Of a DNA stretch of 64,000 bases, positions 35,268-45,800 are shown one piece after another; within the stretch, counting starts at the first letter, position 1, and every line of letters begins with the position of its first letter. The DNA comes from Carboxylicivirga linearis. GTDB lineage: Bacteria > Bacteroidota > Bacteroidia > Bacteroidales > Marinilabiliaceae. The notes under the pieces are model-generated. The model did no database searches and was not told the DNA's origin. It worked only from the letters and a program-made list of their open reading frames with translations. Where the stretch lies: positions 79,297 to 143,296 of the forward strand of contig NZ_JAGUCO010000011.1 in the NCBI RefSeq assembly GCF_018271995.1. Direction: 5' to 3'. A program made the translations under genes and the position numbers.

Positions 35268-37249
35268 TCAGCAATTTCTCTGTATTCTGAGGCTTTATCA
35301 TCTTCACCTATTCTATAGCATGCCTCACTCAAATAATAGTAAGCTTCTGCACTTTTCTTTTTAATATTAATACACTGGATAAAATCGTTATATGCACCTT
35401 CAAATCTTTTCAACAGTAAACGATTACATCCTCTATTAAAAAGAACCTGGTAAGATCGTCTTTTTAAAGAATGAGCTTTGCAATAATCCTGTTCAGCCCC
35501 ATCAAGGTCGCCAATTTCACTTCTTAGTTGCCCCCTCCGAATCAAAGCATCGAAATACGTAGGATTCAGTTTCAGAGCTTTATCCAAGTTTGCCAATGCA
35601 GCCGTACGATCTTTATATTTAGCTATACATTCATTGGACAACAAGTAATACTCATAAGCAAAATCCTCAACACTCTCCTGCCTTTTAGTTATCTCCTCCT
35701 GAAGATCGTTAATTCGCGATTTGAGCTGATTAATTTTTGATAGTTTAATCCCAATTAATCGTTGCACCGACTCAACAGATAAAGCCTCCTGCTTTTCGTT
35801 AGCCAAAGCAAAGCGTTGAACAGCCTCTGAGAACTGATCTTTATTGAACATTTGCATGGCATCCACAAAAAGGTCTCTGGCCTCTGCTCTATTCATTTCT
35901 TTTTCGATCAACACCTTATCATTGGCTGTTTTTGAAAACCTGATAACCTCAGGCTTAACAATAACATCGCGTTCACTAACTCTGGTTTTCAAAACTATTC
36001 CATCCAATGAACGACAACGACTGAGCGCCACATAAAGTTGACCTCCGGCAAAAGCCCCACCTGAAAAATCGAGCATCACCTTATCAAAAGTTAACCCTTG
36101 ACTTTTATGCACTGTAATTGCCCATGCCAGCTTTAACGGATATTGTGTAAAAGAGCCTAACTCCTCCTCGATGATACGATTATTTTCTTCGTCGTATTTA
36201 TAACGGATATTGCGCCAAACTTCTTTTTCTACGTAATACATTTCATCATTCTCCAACCGAACATGAATTCCTTCCTCATCCATCTCCTCTATTCGTCCCA
36301 GGCTGCCGTTATACCAACGTTTCTCCATGTCGTTTTTCACAAACATCACCTGCGCATTCTCTTTCAGCACCAGGTTCCTTAAGGTTGGCAATGCCGATTC
36401 CGGAAATTCACCTGAGATTTTTCCAACAAACTCTTTCTGCTTCCCCTCCAATTCTTCCAGCTTCGAGTCATTGATATAATCCACCGTATCGCGTCTGGTA
36501 GCTAGTGTAATAAAAAACTCATCAACAGGAGTTGAAAAACCTGCAATGCATCTGGCATTAATGGCTTCAATATCTTTGCGACCTGCTTGTTTTAAACGAA
36601 CTCTATCCAATAAATTAACAAAGCTATCATCTTTTTGACGGTAAACCTTTTTCAACTCAATCTGCACCAAAGGAATCTTCTGAAATACACGAGCTGAAAA
36701 AAAATAAGGTGTTTGATAAAACCGACGAAGAATCTGCCACTCATCTCTCTTCACAACGGGTTCCAGCTGAAAAGCATCACCTACCATCAGCAATTGCTTT
36801 CCTCCAAAAGGCAGGTTCATATTTTTGGTAAACACACGCAATACCCTGTCAATAAAATCAAGAATATCCCCCCTAACCATCGACACCTCATCAATAATAA
36901 GCAAGTCCAGTTCTTCAATTAATTGCTTGTGTGCTTTTCGGTACTTTAAAAAATCGAATATGCGCCCTTTGGTAGTTGACAGATCCGGATCATCGGGCAA
37001 AATTGGTCGAAATGGAACTTTAAAGAAAGAATGTATGGTTACACCTCCTGCATTGATGGCTGCAATACCTGTTGGAGCTACCACCACAAATTTCTTATGT
37101 GTATGCTGACAGATGTAACGTAAAAAAGTTGACTTACCCGTGCCTGCCTTACCAGTAAGATACACCGAAGAATTGGTATATTGAATCAGTTTAAATGCAT
37201 CCTGAAACTCTTCATTATCTGTATCAATCACTTCGGGTAAGAGATTCAT
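35243..37249 (-). CDS. Pif1/RecD-like helicase with C-terminal TPRs
   Basis: 668 residues. Helicase core: LTGKAGTGKSTFL (about 31-43), APTGIAAINAGGVTIHSFF, LLIIDEVSMVRGD (about 114-126), GDAFQLEPVV, LAWAITVHKSQGLTFDKV (about 382) and QLYVALSRC. After about residue 480 the protein becomes helical with three to four TPR units (ALKLNPTYFDALIRRGQLR, CINIKKKSAEAYYYLSEAC). The first helicase of the window (796-3030) has the same core but ends in a helix-turn-helix. It is 3 bases downstream of a TPR protein gene, so the two form an operon. Confidence 0.88.
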   Translation of the reverse strand: MNLLPEVIDTDNEEFQDAFKLIQYTNSSVYLTGKAGTGKSTFLRYICQHTHKKFVVVAPTGIAAINAGGVTIHSFFKVPFRPILPDDPDLSTTKGRIFDFLKYRKAHKQLIEELDLLIIDEVSMVRGDILDFIDRVLRVFTKNMNLPFGGKQLLMVGDAFQLEPVVKRDEWQILRRFYQTPYFFSARVFQKIPLVQIELKKVYRQKDDSFVNLLDRVRLKQAGRKDIEAINARCIAGFSTPVDEFFITLATRRDTVDYINDSKLEELEGKQKEFVGKISGEFPESALPTLRNLVLKENAQVMFVKNDMEKRWYNGSLGRIEEMDEEGIHVRLENDEMYYVEKEVWRNIRYKYDEENNRIIEEELGSFTQYPLKLAWAITVHKSQGLTFDKVMLDFSGGAFAGGQLYVALSRCRSLDGIVLKTRVSERDVIVKPEVIRFSKTANDKVLIEKEMNRAEARDLFVDAMQMFNKDQFSEAVQRFALANEKQEALSVESVQRLIGIKLSKINQLKSRINDLQEEITKRQESVEDFAYEYYLLSNECIAKYKDRTAALANLDKALKLNPTYFDALIRRGQLRSEIGDLDGAEQDYCKAHSLKRRSYQVLFNRGCNRLLLKRFEGAYNDFIQCINIKKKSAEAYYYLSEACYRIGEDDKASEYREIADYLGFEED

Positions 37250-37252
37250 CTT

Positions 37253-39391
37253 TTACTCCTTTTCTTCCACTGATTCACTGGCTAATTTCTCCGTACCGTA
37301 GCGTTTTATAACATTATACGCTTTGTAAATACCCAACTCTCCTGCCTTACTTAAATCACCAGTTCCTTCCTCTTCCTTCTCAAGATAGATAAGCGTTAAG
37401 CCTCTGTTGAAATAAGCCTCCGAGAAATCAGGATTCAACTCAATAGCCTTTGAAAAATCCTCCACTCCCTGAAGAAAATCTCGTCTTAAACAATGTAATA
37501 TACCCCGGTTAAAGTAGGCAAATTCAAAGTTAGGCGATAATTCAATGACACGATTAAGATCAGCCATCACCAAATCATAATCCACCACATATTCCACCTC
37601 TTTATCCTTAGCTGAAAGATTTGGATCAGCACTATTATTTTTTACTTGTAACGATCCTTGCAACTTCAGATCTGACACTTGCTCTTTTTCTTCCTCCATG
37701 GCTCTGATTTCTTCCACCATCTTATACCTAATATAGGCACGGTTAAACAAGGCCAGTACATTATCGGGCTGTTCATCCAATAATTTACTGTAGTGCGAAA
37801 TAGAATTGGTATAATTGGCTACTGCACCATATAGAACTCCTCTTACAAGTAATAATTCCGTATCCGCATCCGACTCATTTAACTCATCGGCCACTTCGTT
37901 TATTGAGGTAAATATTTGTATGGTACGACTACCTTGTGCTTCTATTTCACGATTGGTAATTTTTAACTCATCGGAATAAAGCTTCTTATTATTAAGTGCT
38001 GCCACTTCTTTTTCGTAATACTTTGGACGATTAATAATTGTATCTGCAGAAAAGTATGATAGTCCAAATACCGGCTCTAAATCAATGAAAATATTCCGGT
38101 TCTGCACTTTCCCTCTAATGCTTGCAAATTCCTGTTCATCAGTTTCCTCTTCGTTGAAATCATCCAGAACGGCAATTTTATTGGCATTCCTAATATCCTT
38201 ATCCGACTTTTTACGTGTAGCTTTGGTTCGCTTACCTTCGCTTTCTTTTTCTTCTGCGGTATCTCCCGTAGCTTGAGCTAAGGTTGATTTATCCCTGCGT
38301 TCCATCTCAATTTTGGTAGCTGTCATATAATCAAGTCTGGCACCTTCCTCATCATTCAGATTTTGTTTAGCAATTGATCTTGTCTGATAACCAGCTCCAA
38401 AATTCGGATATTGTTCTACAATAATATTAAGGTCGTTAAGTGCCTGACGATACTGACCGAGCTGAACCATTATCTGGGCACGCTGATACAGTACCAGGTA
38501 ATCATCGGGATTAATGGCCAAAACTCTTGAGAAATCTTCAATAGCCCGGTTTAAGTCTCCTACCTGAGCACGCAGAATACCCCTGTTATTGTAGGCCATC
38601 GCATTTTGTGGTTCCAGCTCTATTACTTTCTCAAAATCGCTCATTGTACCACGTAAATCATCCAGCTGATAACGAATACTTCCTCTGATCATATAATATT
38701 GAGCTACATCACTCTTTAATCCTATTACCTTGTTAAAATCGGTCAAAGCATCCTCATATTTGCCCATTTCATAGTACAAATAACCTCTGGATGCAAACCC
38801 ATCAGCCATATATGGATTCCGTTCAATAACAGTAGTAAAATCTTCAAGCGCTCCAACACTATCTTTAGCATGTATTTTCGCCATTCCTCGTGTCAGATAT
38901 GCACTTAACATCGTAGGATTCTTATCCAACACTTTGTTGTAGTCTTCAATGGCTGAATCATACTCTTCTAAAGCCGATTTACTTTGACCACGATTAATTA
39001 ACAGGTTGACATTGCTTGGTTCCACCTTTAAACCTTGCGTGTAATCATCAATGGCCTGTTCATGGTCCTTCCTTTTGGTTTTTATAATTCCTCTGACATT
39101 GTAGGCATCGACCAAAAACGGATTTTTTGATAAAGCGGTGTTCAAATCTACTTCTGCACCATTATAATCCTCCAGATAATATTTAGCTAATCCTCTGAAA
39201 AAATATGGCTCAGACAAATACGGTTTCACCCTGATTACTTTATTAAAGTACTGGATGGCTAACACATAGTCCTCGAAGTACAAGGCATTCTTGCCTATTG
39301 AAAGCATTCTATCGGTATTGATCTGGGCATTAGCTTTAGGACTGCCAATACTCAATACCACAATTAATAAGAGTATATATCGTTGAATCAT
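37253..39391 (-). CDS. Secreted tetratricopeptide repeat protein
   Basis: 712 residues. Signal peptide (1-23, ending KANAQ), then nine or more TPR units to about residue 350 (for example DYNGAEVDLNTALSKNPFLVDAYNVRG, given as DYNGAEVDLNTAL, SKNPFLVDAYNVRG). A charged spacer (about 370-420, many Lys, Glu, Asp) follows, then more TPRs in the last third. No catalytic motif was seen. Probably a periplasmic scaffold. Its gene precedes the helicase with TPRs by 3 bases, a pairing I do not recognise as functional. Confidence 0.85.
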   Translation of the reverse strand: MIQRYILLLIVVLSIGSPKANAQINTDRMLSIGKNALYFEDYVLAIQYFNKVIRVKPYLSEPYFFRGLAKYYLEDYNGAEVDLNTALSKNPFLVDAYNVRGIIKTKRKDHEQAIDDYTQGLKVEPSNVNLLINRGQSKSALEEYDSAIEDYNKVLDKNPTMLSAYLTRGMAKIHAKDSVGALEDFTTVIERNPYMADGFASRGYLYYEMGKYEDALTDFNKVIGLKSDVAQYYMIRGSIRYQLDDLRGTMSDFEKVIELEPQNAMAYNNRGILRAQVGDLNRAIEDFSRVLAINPDDYLVLYQRAQIMVQLGQYRQALNDLNIIVEQYPNFGAGYQTRSIAKQNLNDEEGARLDYMTATKIEMERRDKSTLAQATGDTAEEKESEGKRTKATRKKSDKDIRNANKIAVLDDFNEEETDEQEFASIRGKVQNRNIFIDLEPVFGLSYFSADTIINRPKYYEKEVAALNNKKLYSDELKITNREIEAQGSRTIQIFTSINEVADELNESDADTELLLVRGVLYGAVANYTNSISHYSKLLDEQPDNVLALFNRAYIRYKMVEEIRAMEEEKEQVSDLKLQGSLQVKNNSADPNLSAKDKEVEYVVDYDLVMADLNRVIELSPNFEFAYFNRGILHCLRRDFLQGVEDFSKAIELNPDFSEAYFNRGLTLIYLEKEEEGTGDLSKAGELGIYKAYNVIKRYGTEKLASESVEEKE

Positions 39392-39426
39392 TTATTGGTC
39401 CGCTCTGTTCAAAAAAATAGTGTTGA

Positions 39427-39434
39427 CAAATATA
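39427..39434 (-). promoter_or_regulatory. Promoter -7 element for the TPR/helicase operon
   Basis: TATATTTG on the minus strand, leaving a leader of about 30 bases before the ATG at 39391. Confidence 0.5.
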
Positions 39435-39511
39435 ATTAATTATCAACTGGCAACTCCTTAATTTAGATTAAAGTTAAAAAGCCATCTTCTCACCAACAAA
39501 AACCATTCCTA

Positions 39512-41224
39512 TTATAGTGTAAAGGGTACTTTTAATTCCGATTGATTATTTTTTTGATCCTTAACAGTCACATGCAATTCGTGCTTACCACTCTTGATTG
39601 GTATATTCTTAAAGAAACCTGTTAACCGACTATTCTTTGCATCGTACTCAAACAATGCCCATTCTCCATCAATCAAACATTCATAATCTTTAATACCACT
39701 AAAGTTATCTGATATTAATACTTCAATTGATGATCGTCCACTATAATTATTACCGGCAGGTGCCTTACGCAATCTAATACGCGGAGGAATTGTATCAACA
39801 GCCAATGCCATTCGTCCGAAATTACGAGTAGAGGTTTGAATATATCCATCTTTATAATGCCCTCCCCTTGAATATATTTTATTGGTGGCTGTTACTCCTG
39901 CAACACAAAGTTTGTCTTTTAAATGCTTTATTGAATCGCTAACCGGAATACCTATTGTCATATATTTATGAACAGGAATATGACTATCACCAATAGTATA
40001 AATAGATGATAATAAACCATCAATCAACGTATCGTTCCTATGCATCAGTAATTCTGCATTCTCATACAAAGCATTTTTGGGAATTTCAAGCTTCATACCT
40101 AAAGAATCGATGGAATACGACTGATTATACTTCAATACTTTCATATCATTAACGTGCTCAGTAAAATGAGTTGGATCGTCTCCTAATATGGTAAAGTTTA
40201 ACTCCGATGTATTTCCTGTTACATCCTTAATTACATACTTCATATTGTAGATTTGCCCGGGCCTGGCCTCAATAGTATAAGCATTGGCTTTTTGATTAAT
40301 GCTTATTCTGTTATTTGGCAATACAAAACTACGTTGAATACGTTTTCCTGTACTTATCTTTTCTGCATAATCAATTTGAGCATTCAAATATCGTGTTTCG
40401 GCAAAACTAAATTGATTGATCAGTGAATGAAAGACTAAGGTATCGTTTGCATATAACTTAATAGATGAAACACCACATTTGCGCCAACTATCTGATAAAT
40501 AATCAAGCACCTGAACTCCAACACCAATCTTTCCATAGGCTTTTATCTGTTTCCACCCTTTGGGATGAAATTTTCCTTCGTAATGAACGGTTGGTGAATA
40601 ATAGTCATCAGGCTTGCCTTTTACAGACGATTCTGAAGAAAGTGTATATACTTTTAGTCCTTGAATCTGAGGCTTTACATCATCTTCTACATCATTCCTG
40701 AAAAGCATAGGATCCATTGGACGTTGAGTAGCCTTATCTCTAATTTCGTAATGCAAATGCGGGCCACCCGAACTTCCACTATTTCCACTATAACCAACTA
40801 CTTCACCTCTCTCAACTGGTAACTCTCCGGGTTTAAAGAATAACTCTATTGCAAATGATTTTTCAGCATACTGCCTAGCTCTTACAATTGAATCAATCTT
40901 ATCACTATAACGTTCCATATGAGCATAAACGGTTGTATGTCCTGTTGGGTGATCGATATACAACGCTTTACCATATCCGGCAGAAGATACTTTTATACGC
41001 GAGACGCTCCCTTTATCACTGGAATAAACCCTGTAGCCTGTTTTTCCGTTGGTAGTTAAATCCAGTCCTGAATGAAAATGATTTGATCGTAATTCCCCAA
41101 AACTACCGCTTACCACTGGTTTTATTTTAAGAGGTAAAACGTAATCGGGTCTTGAGTCATTCTGTGCAATAATACCCCAACTTAAACCACAAGCTAATAA
41201 AGTAAAAACTAATCTTCTTCGCAT
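39512..41224 (-). CDS. M23-family metallopeptidase
   Basis: 570 residues starting at ATG 41224, with signal peptide MRRRLVFTLLACGLSWGIIAQ. The LytM/M23 domain (about 30-170) has the zinc ligands HFHSGLD (His and Asp) and GPHLHYEIRD, with VYAHMERYS between. The rest is beta-rich with Ig-like sections. Such enzymes cut peptidoglycan stem peptides or other Gly bonds in the periplasm. A longer frame from 41308 is excluded because the promoter element at 41245-41253 would lie inside it. Confidence 0.9.
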   Translation of the reverse strand: MRRRLVFTLLACGLSWGIIAQNDSRPDYVLPLKIKPVVSGSFGELRSNHFHSGLDLTTNGKTGYRVYSSDKGSVSRIKVSSAGYGKALYIDHPTGHTTVYAHMERYSDKIDSIVRARQYAEKSFAIELFFKPGELPVERGEVVGYSGNSGSSGGPHLHYEIRDKATQRPMDPMLFRNDVEDDVKPQIQGLKVYTLSSESSVKGKPDDYYSPTVHYEGKFHPKGWKQIKAYGKIGVGVQVLDYLSDSWRKCGVSSIKLYANDTLVFHSLINQFSFAETRYLNAQIDYAEKISTGKRIQRSFVLPNNRISINQKANAYTIEARPGQIYNMKYVIKDVTGNTSELNFTILGDDPTHFTEHVNDMKVLKYNQSYSIDSLGMKLEIPKNALYENAELLMHRNDTLIDGLLSSIYTIGDSHIPVHKYMTIGIPVSDSIKHLKDKLCVAGVTATNKIYSRGGHYKDGYIQTSTRNFGRMALAVDTIPPRIRLRKAPAGNNYSGRSSIEVLISDNFSGIKDYECLIDGEWALFEYDAKNSRLTGFFKNIPIKSGKHELHVTVKDQKNNQSELKVPFTL

Positions 41225-41244
41225 CTCTCTCTTTTTCGAATTTG

Positions 41245-41253
41245 GCAAAAATA
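41245..41253 (-). promoter_or_regulatory. Promoter -7 element for the M23 gene
   Basis: TATTTTTGC on the minus strand, 20 bases before the ATG at 41224. Confidence 0.55.
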
Positions 41254-41477
41254 AACCTTGACGTATTAAATAACAACTAATGAATGCTAATGATATTGCA
41301 TAAATCAAGCAACCTTCTTCTTAATTTTTCATCATAAAGGTTAAACAATATTAAGCAACAATATTTGGCACAATTTTCTCATATAACTCATTAACAACAA
41401 ACAGCAGATCAATTATCAAGAATTAATCTGTTTTTATATTTGAAAAATCTAGTGCTAATCAATAAAACGTTGAGGAC

Positions 41478-42233
41478 ATGAAAAAGTTAGGATTTGGATT
41501 ATTAGTAATATTAATGGGCATATTTACCCAAAGCTGTGATGATTCTGATGGATACTCATTGGATGACATGTGGATTACCATTGGTAATATTGAAGGTGAT
41601 GCTGAGAGTTATGTTATTGTAACAGATGGTGGAACACGACTTTTCCCTTCTGCAACAGCAGTTCCTGATTACGGATTTGAAGATGGCGATCGAATGTTTA
41701 TCAACTTTACCATTTTGTCTGATGGAACAGAAGAATCAGGAATAAACCACTATATTAAACTAAATGGTTACAGAGAAATTCTAACCAAAGGGTTAATTGA
41801 ATTGAATAAAGAAAATGCTGACTCTATAGGAAACGACCCTATCTGGTTTTCGGATGCAGAAGAGGACATATGGATTTCGAACAACTATTTAAATGTCGAT
41901 TTTATATACGAAGGAGCTCCCTGGATTACTCATTACATTAATTTAGTTAGTGATATAGACAATCCTACTAATGAGGATGGCATTCCGGTTTTTGAAATCA
42001 GACACAATGCGAACGACGACCCTTATACAGAGCCTCCTTTACGTGCTTTTGTTTCGTTTGACTTAACAGAATTACAGGAACCGGGACAATCGGAAATCAC
42101 ATTTATTATAAAATCAACAGGTAGAAGCGAAAGTGAGAACTTTGAAAAACAATTCACCTACACTTTTCTTGAAAAAGAACCACAAGCATTGCAAAAAATG
42201 AATATGGAAAACATTAGTGATAGTGTTGAATAA
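41478..42233 (+). CDS. NigD-like lipoprotein
   Basis: 251 residues. Lipoprotein signal MKKLGFGLLVILMGIFTQSC with Cys20, then DDSDGYSLDDMWITIGNIEG, the start of NigD-like proteins. The body is beta-rich with two OB/Ig-like parts. NigD was named from a Bacteroides bacteriocin-related operon, but most family members are of unknown role; no immunity partner is present here. A promoter-like TATATTTG lies at 41435-41442. Confidence 0.85.
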   Translation: MKKLGFGLLVILMGIFTQSCDDSDGYSLDDMWITIGNIEGDAESYVIVTDGGTRLFPSATAVPDYGFEDGDRMFINFTILSDGTEESGINHYIKLNGYREILTKGLIELNKENADSIGNDPIWFSDAEEDIWISNNYLNVDFIYEGAPWITHYINLVSDIDNPTNEDGIPVFEIRHNANDDPYTEPPLRAFVSFDLTELQEPGQSEITFIIKSTGRSESENFEKQFTYTFLEKEPQALQKMNMENISDSVE

Positions 42234-42260
42234 GTCACATTTGATCTATAAATATATCCA

Positions 42261-42295
42261 CAAAATGCCGGCACAAGAATTTGTCCGGCATTTTG
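42261..42295 (+). terminator. Terminator after the NigD-like gene
   Basis: CAAAATGCCGG (42261-42271) pairs with CCGGCATTTTG (42285-42295), then TTTT. Confidence 0.8.
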
Positions 42296-42381
42296 TTTTA
42301 TCAAACATTAAGATAAACTGGCTGAATTTTAAACCATTGAAAATCCAGCTTGATTTTTTTGCATTTTTTAAGATTTAGAAT

Positions 42382-42414
42382 TTTGCATCAAAACATCATT
42401 TTATCTATATTTGC
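42382..42414 (+). promoter_or_regulatory. Promoter of the tRNA-Arg gene
   Basis: TTTG at 42382-42385 and TATATTTGC at 42406-42414, 20-base gap: a near-ideal Bacteroidota promoter about 45 bases before the tRNA. Confidence 0.75.
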
Positions 42415-42457
42415 ACCGCATTTGAGCCAAGGGGTTCAGCAAAAATGCTAACAAAAT

Positions 42458-42531
42458 GGTTTCGTAGCTTAATTGGATAGAGCACCTGGTTACGGCCCAG
42501 GAGGTTGCAGGTTCGAGTCCTGCCGAGATCA
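42458..42531 (+). tRNA. tRNA-Arg (anticodon ACG)
   Basis: Full cloverleaf. The acceptor stem GGTTTCG pairs with CGAGATC (two G-U pairs), the D-arm starts TAGCTTAATTGGATAG, the anticodon stem CCTGG/CCAGG holds the loop TTACGGC with ACG at the anticodon, and the T-arm is GCAGGTTCGAGTCCTGC. CCA is not encoded and the discriminator is A. ACG reads CGT and, after conversion of A34 to inosine, CGC and CGA. Confidence 0.95.
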
Positions 42532-42532
42532 C

Positions 42533-42563
42533 AAAAGGTTGTCAATTTTGACAACCTTTTTTT
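42533..42563 (+). terminator. Terminator of the tRNA gene
   Basis: AAAAGGTTGTC and its complement GACAACCTTTT enclose a short AATTTT loop and continue into a T run. Confidence 0.85.
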
Positions 42564-42806
42564 GTATAAAACACCGCAAATAATCTCAATTCCTCAATAA
42601 TCCTATATTACTTTCTTGGCAATTTATGCCACAAATTAAGCATCACCTGCCAAAGTGTAATTAAAGCAAATATTACGCACCCCCTTTCATATAGGTATTT
42701 TCACTAGCATAAAGGTTAATTTAATGTGAGTTTTTCGTGAATTTTGTGGTTTTGATTTTACTTTAAATTAAAGTATTATTACACTCCAAATTTATGAAAA
42801 TCAGCT

Positions 42807-45800
42807 ATGCGTAATTTATCCGCCACCCCAAGGCTGGGTATCCTTTTTTTGATGCTACTATTTATGGGATCATTATCTGGATATAGCCAAATTAAAATTA
42901 ATGAGTTCGTATCCTCTAATGTTACGGGTCAAACAGATGATGATGGAGACTACCCGGATTGGATTGAACTTTACAACACTTCTTCTTCATCCATTAATCT
43001 ATCGGGCTACTCATTAACAGATGATCTTTCCGACACACTTAAATGGCAGTTACCATCCACACAATTATCAGGGCAATCGCATATGCTAATTTTTGCATCT
43101 GGTAAAAATCGTACCGATTTAGTAACAGAGTGGTATACCGTTATTGACCAAGGTGATGATTTCCAGTATCTGGTTCCAAGTCAACAGCCTGAGACCTCAT
43201 GGAATAGTTTAAATTTTGATGACACCTCATGGTCCAGTGGTCCAAGTGGTATAGGATATGGCGATAACGATGATGCTACAGTGATAGAAACAGCGATGAG
43301 TGTTTTTGTTCGAACAAAATTTACTGTTGACGACTTAGCTAATGTTGCACAAGTAGTGCTGCACATGGATTATGATGATGGTTTTGTAGCATACATTAAT
43401 GGTTTTGAAATAGCACGGGATAATTTGGGCACACCAGGAACTACGGTTACCTATAATCAGGCTGCAGACACATACGATCATGAAGCTCAGATTTATCAAG
43501 GACTTCCTCCAAATGAATTTCAATTACTTACCTGGGAAGACATTCTGCAGGAAGGTGAAAATGTATTGGCTATACAGGTTCACAACCACAGCCTTACCTC
43601 TTCAGATATAACCTGTATTCCTTTTCTAACTTTAGGATTAAAAACATCTCAAGGGCATACTGCATCAGAGATTCTTGATCTACCTACATCATATCTTCAT
43701 ACCAATTTTAAAATCAAAGCTGACGGAGAGTCTATCTATCTATTCAACAACAAATCGTTTGTTGACTCTGTTGGTGCCACCAGGCTAAATGCCGATATCT
43801 CTTACGGACGAATAACGGATGGCAATAGCCAATGGGTATATTTTGATTCTCCAACACCTTCAGCAGCCAATGCAGGCAACTACTCAACCACACTGACAAC
43901 TGATTCGGTTAAGTTTTCTGTTGAAGGAGGAAAACACACTTCAACCGTTTCATTAACACTATCAAATCCTAATAACGCTTCATCTAGTATCTACTATACA
44001 ACCGATGGATCAATCCCAACCACTTCGAGTAACTTATATAGCTCTGCTATTTCAGTAAGTTCAACAAGTGCTATCAGGGCACGTGTGATTGACGCAGGAA
44101 AACTGGCCGGACCTGTAGTATCCAACACTTATATTATTGGACAGTCACACGATCTACCAGTTATTTGTTTATCTACCGATCCTGATAATTTATGGGATTA
44201 TTATACCGGAATCTATGTAAAAGGCCCCAATGCGCAATCATCCGATCCTTATTTTGGAGCCAACTTCTGGATGGATTGGGAAAAACCGGTTCATTTCGAA
44301 TTTTACGACACCAATAATGTTAAGCAAATTGATCAAGGGGCAGGAGTTAAAATATATGGAGCGTGGACAAGAGCTTATCCGCAAAAGTCAATGGCACTAT
44401 TTGCCCGCAAAGAATATGGCGACGGATCATTCTGCTATAAGTTTTTCGAGAGTAGAGACAACGACAAGTTCGAAGCCTTAATCCTACGTAATTCAGGGAA
44501 CGATTTCTATTATACTCACCTTCGCGATGGTGTAGTAAATCATATGATGAAACCATTACAATTAGAGAGTCAGGCTTTCCAGCCAACCGTTGTTTATATC
44601 AACGGTGAGTATTTTGGAATATTAAATCTGCGAGAAAAAATCAATGAACATTTCATTTCAGATAATACATACATTAAATCTGACAGTGTAAATATTCTAG
44701 AACTGAATGGAGACGTAGTTAATGGTAACAATAACAAATATCAGGAATTTCTCAATTTCATTTCTAATGCAAACCTTAGCACCAATGCGAATTATGAGAA
44801 GGTAAAAGAATATATTGACATTGAGAATTACATTGATTATGTACTGGCCCAAACCTACATAGATAATACAGACTGGCCGGGCAATAACATAAAGTTCTGG
44901 AATACCACAAGTAATAAAAGTCGTTTCCGTTGGATTTTGTACGATACTGACTTTGGATTTAGCTTATATGGTAATTCAAACTACACATACAACACCCTTT
45001 CATATGCTTTGGGTAATATAGGCGATTTTCAAAATCCTGCATGGTCTACTTTGGTATTCCGAAAATTAAAAACCAACAGTCAATTTAGAGAAGAATTTGT
45101 TAAAAGAGCCAAGCATTACCTGAATACTTGCTGGAAACCAAGTGTGGTGAATGCCAAAGTTGATTCAATTAAACAGATCTATAGCAGCGAAATAAACCAG
45201 CATAATAATAGGTGGAATTTCAGCTATAGCGGTTGGAATAGCGAGGTTGAAAAATTAAAAACATTTGCCAATAACCGACCTTATCATTTCGAAAATCATT
45301 TAAGAGATTTATTTGGTTTTACTCAAAAGTCTTTGGTTAATCTTGATGCCAATGGAAATATGGGATATATAAAGGTAAATCAAAGAAACATTAAGAGCTT
45401 CCCATATAGTGACGACTATTACATTAACTCTGAAATTGAATTAATTGCAGTTCCTAATCCCGGATATCGATTTGTAAAATGGACGGGTGACTATACTTCT
45501 GAAATCAGCAAAATATCACCCAATTTATCGGGTTCTCTAAACCTAACAGCTGAATTTGAAGCTGCCACGGATAACGACGTTAAAGTAATATTTAATGAAG
45601 TATTCTATAAATCATCACCTGACATAAAACCAGGTGATTGGGTAGAATTGTACAACGCCGGAGCAACAAGTGTTGACTTATTAAACTGGGCTTTTAATGA
45701 TACACAAAGAGATTCTTCATTATATATCGATAAATCAATTATACTGGCACCCGATCAGTATATTGTGTTGTGTAAAGATTTAGAAAAATTCAAAACGACT

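Noticed and set aside
41478..42233. Bacteriocin immunity operon (NigD)
   Set aside because: Only the NigD-like lipoprotein is present, with no bacteriocin-like gene or transporter beside it.
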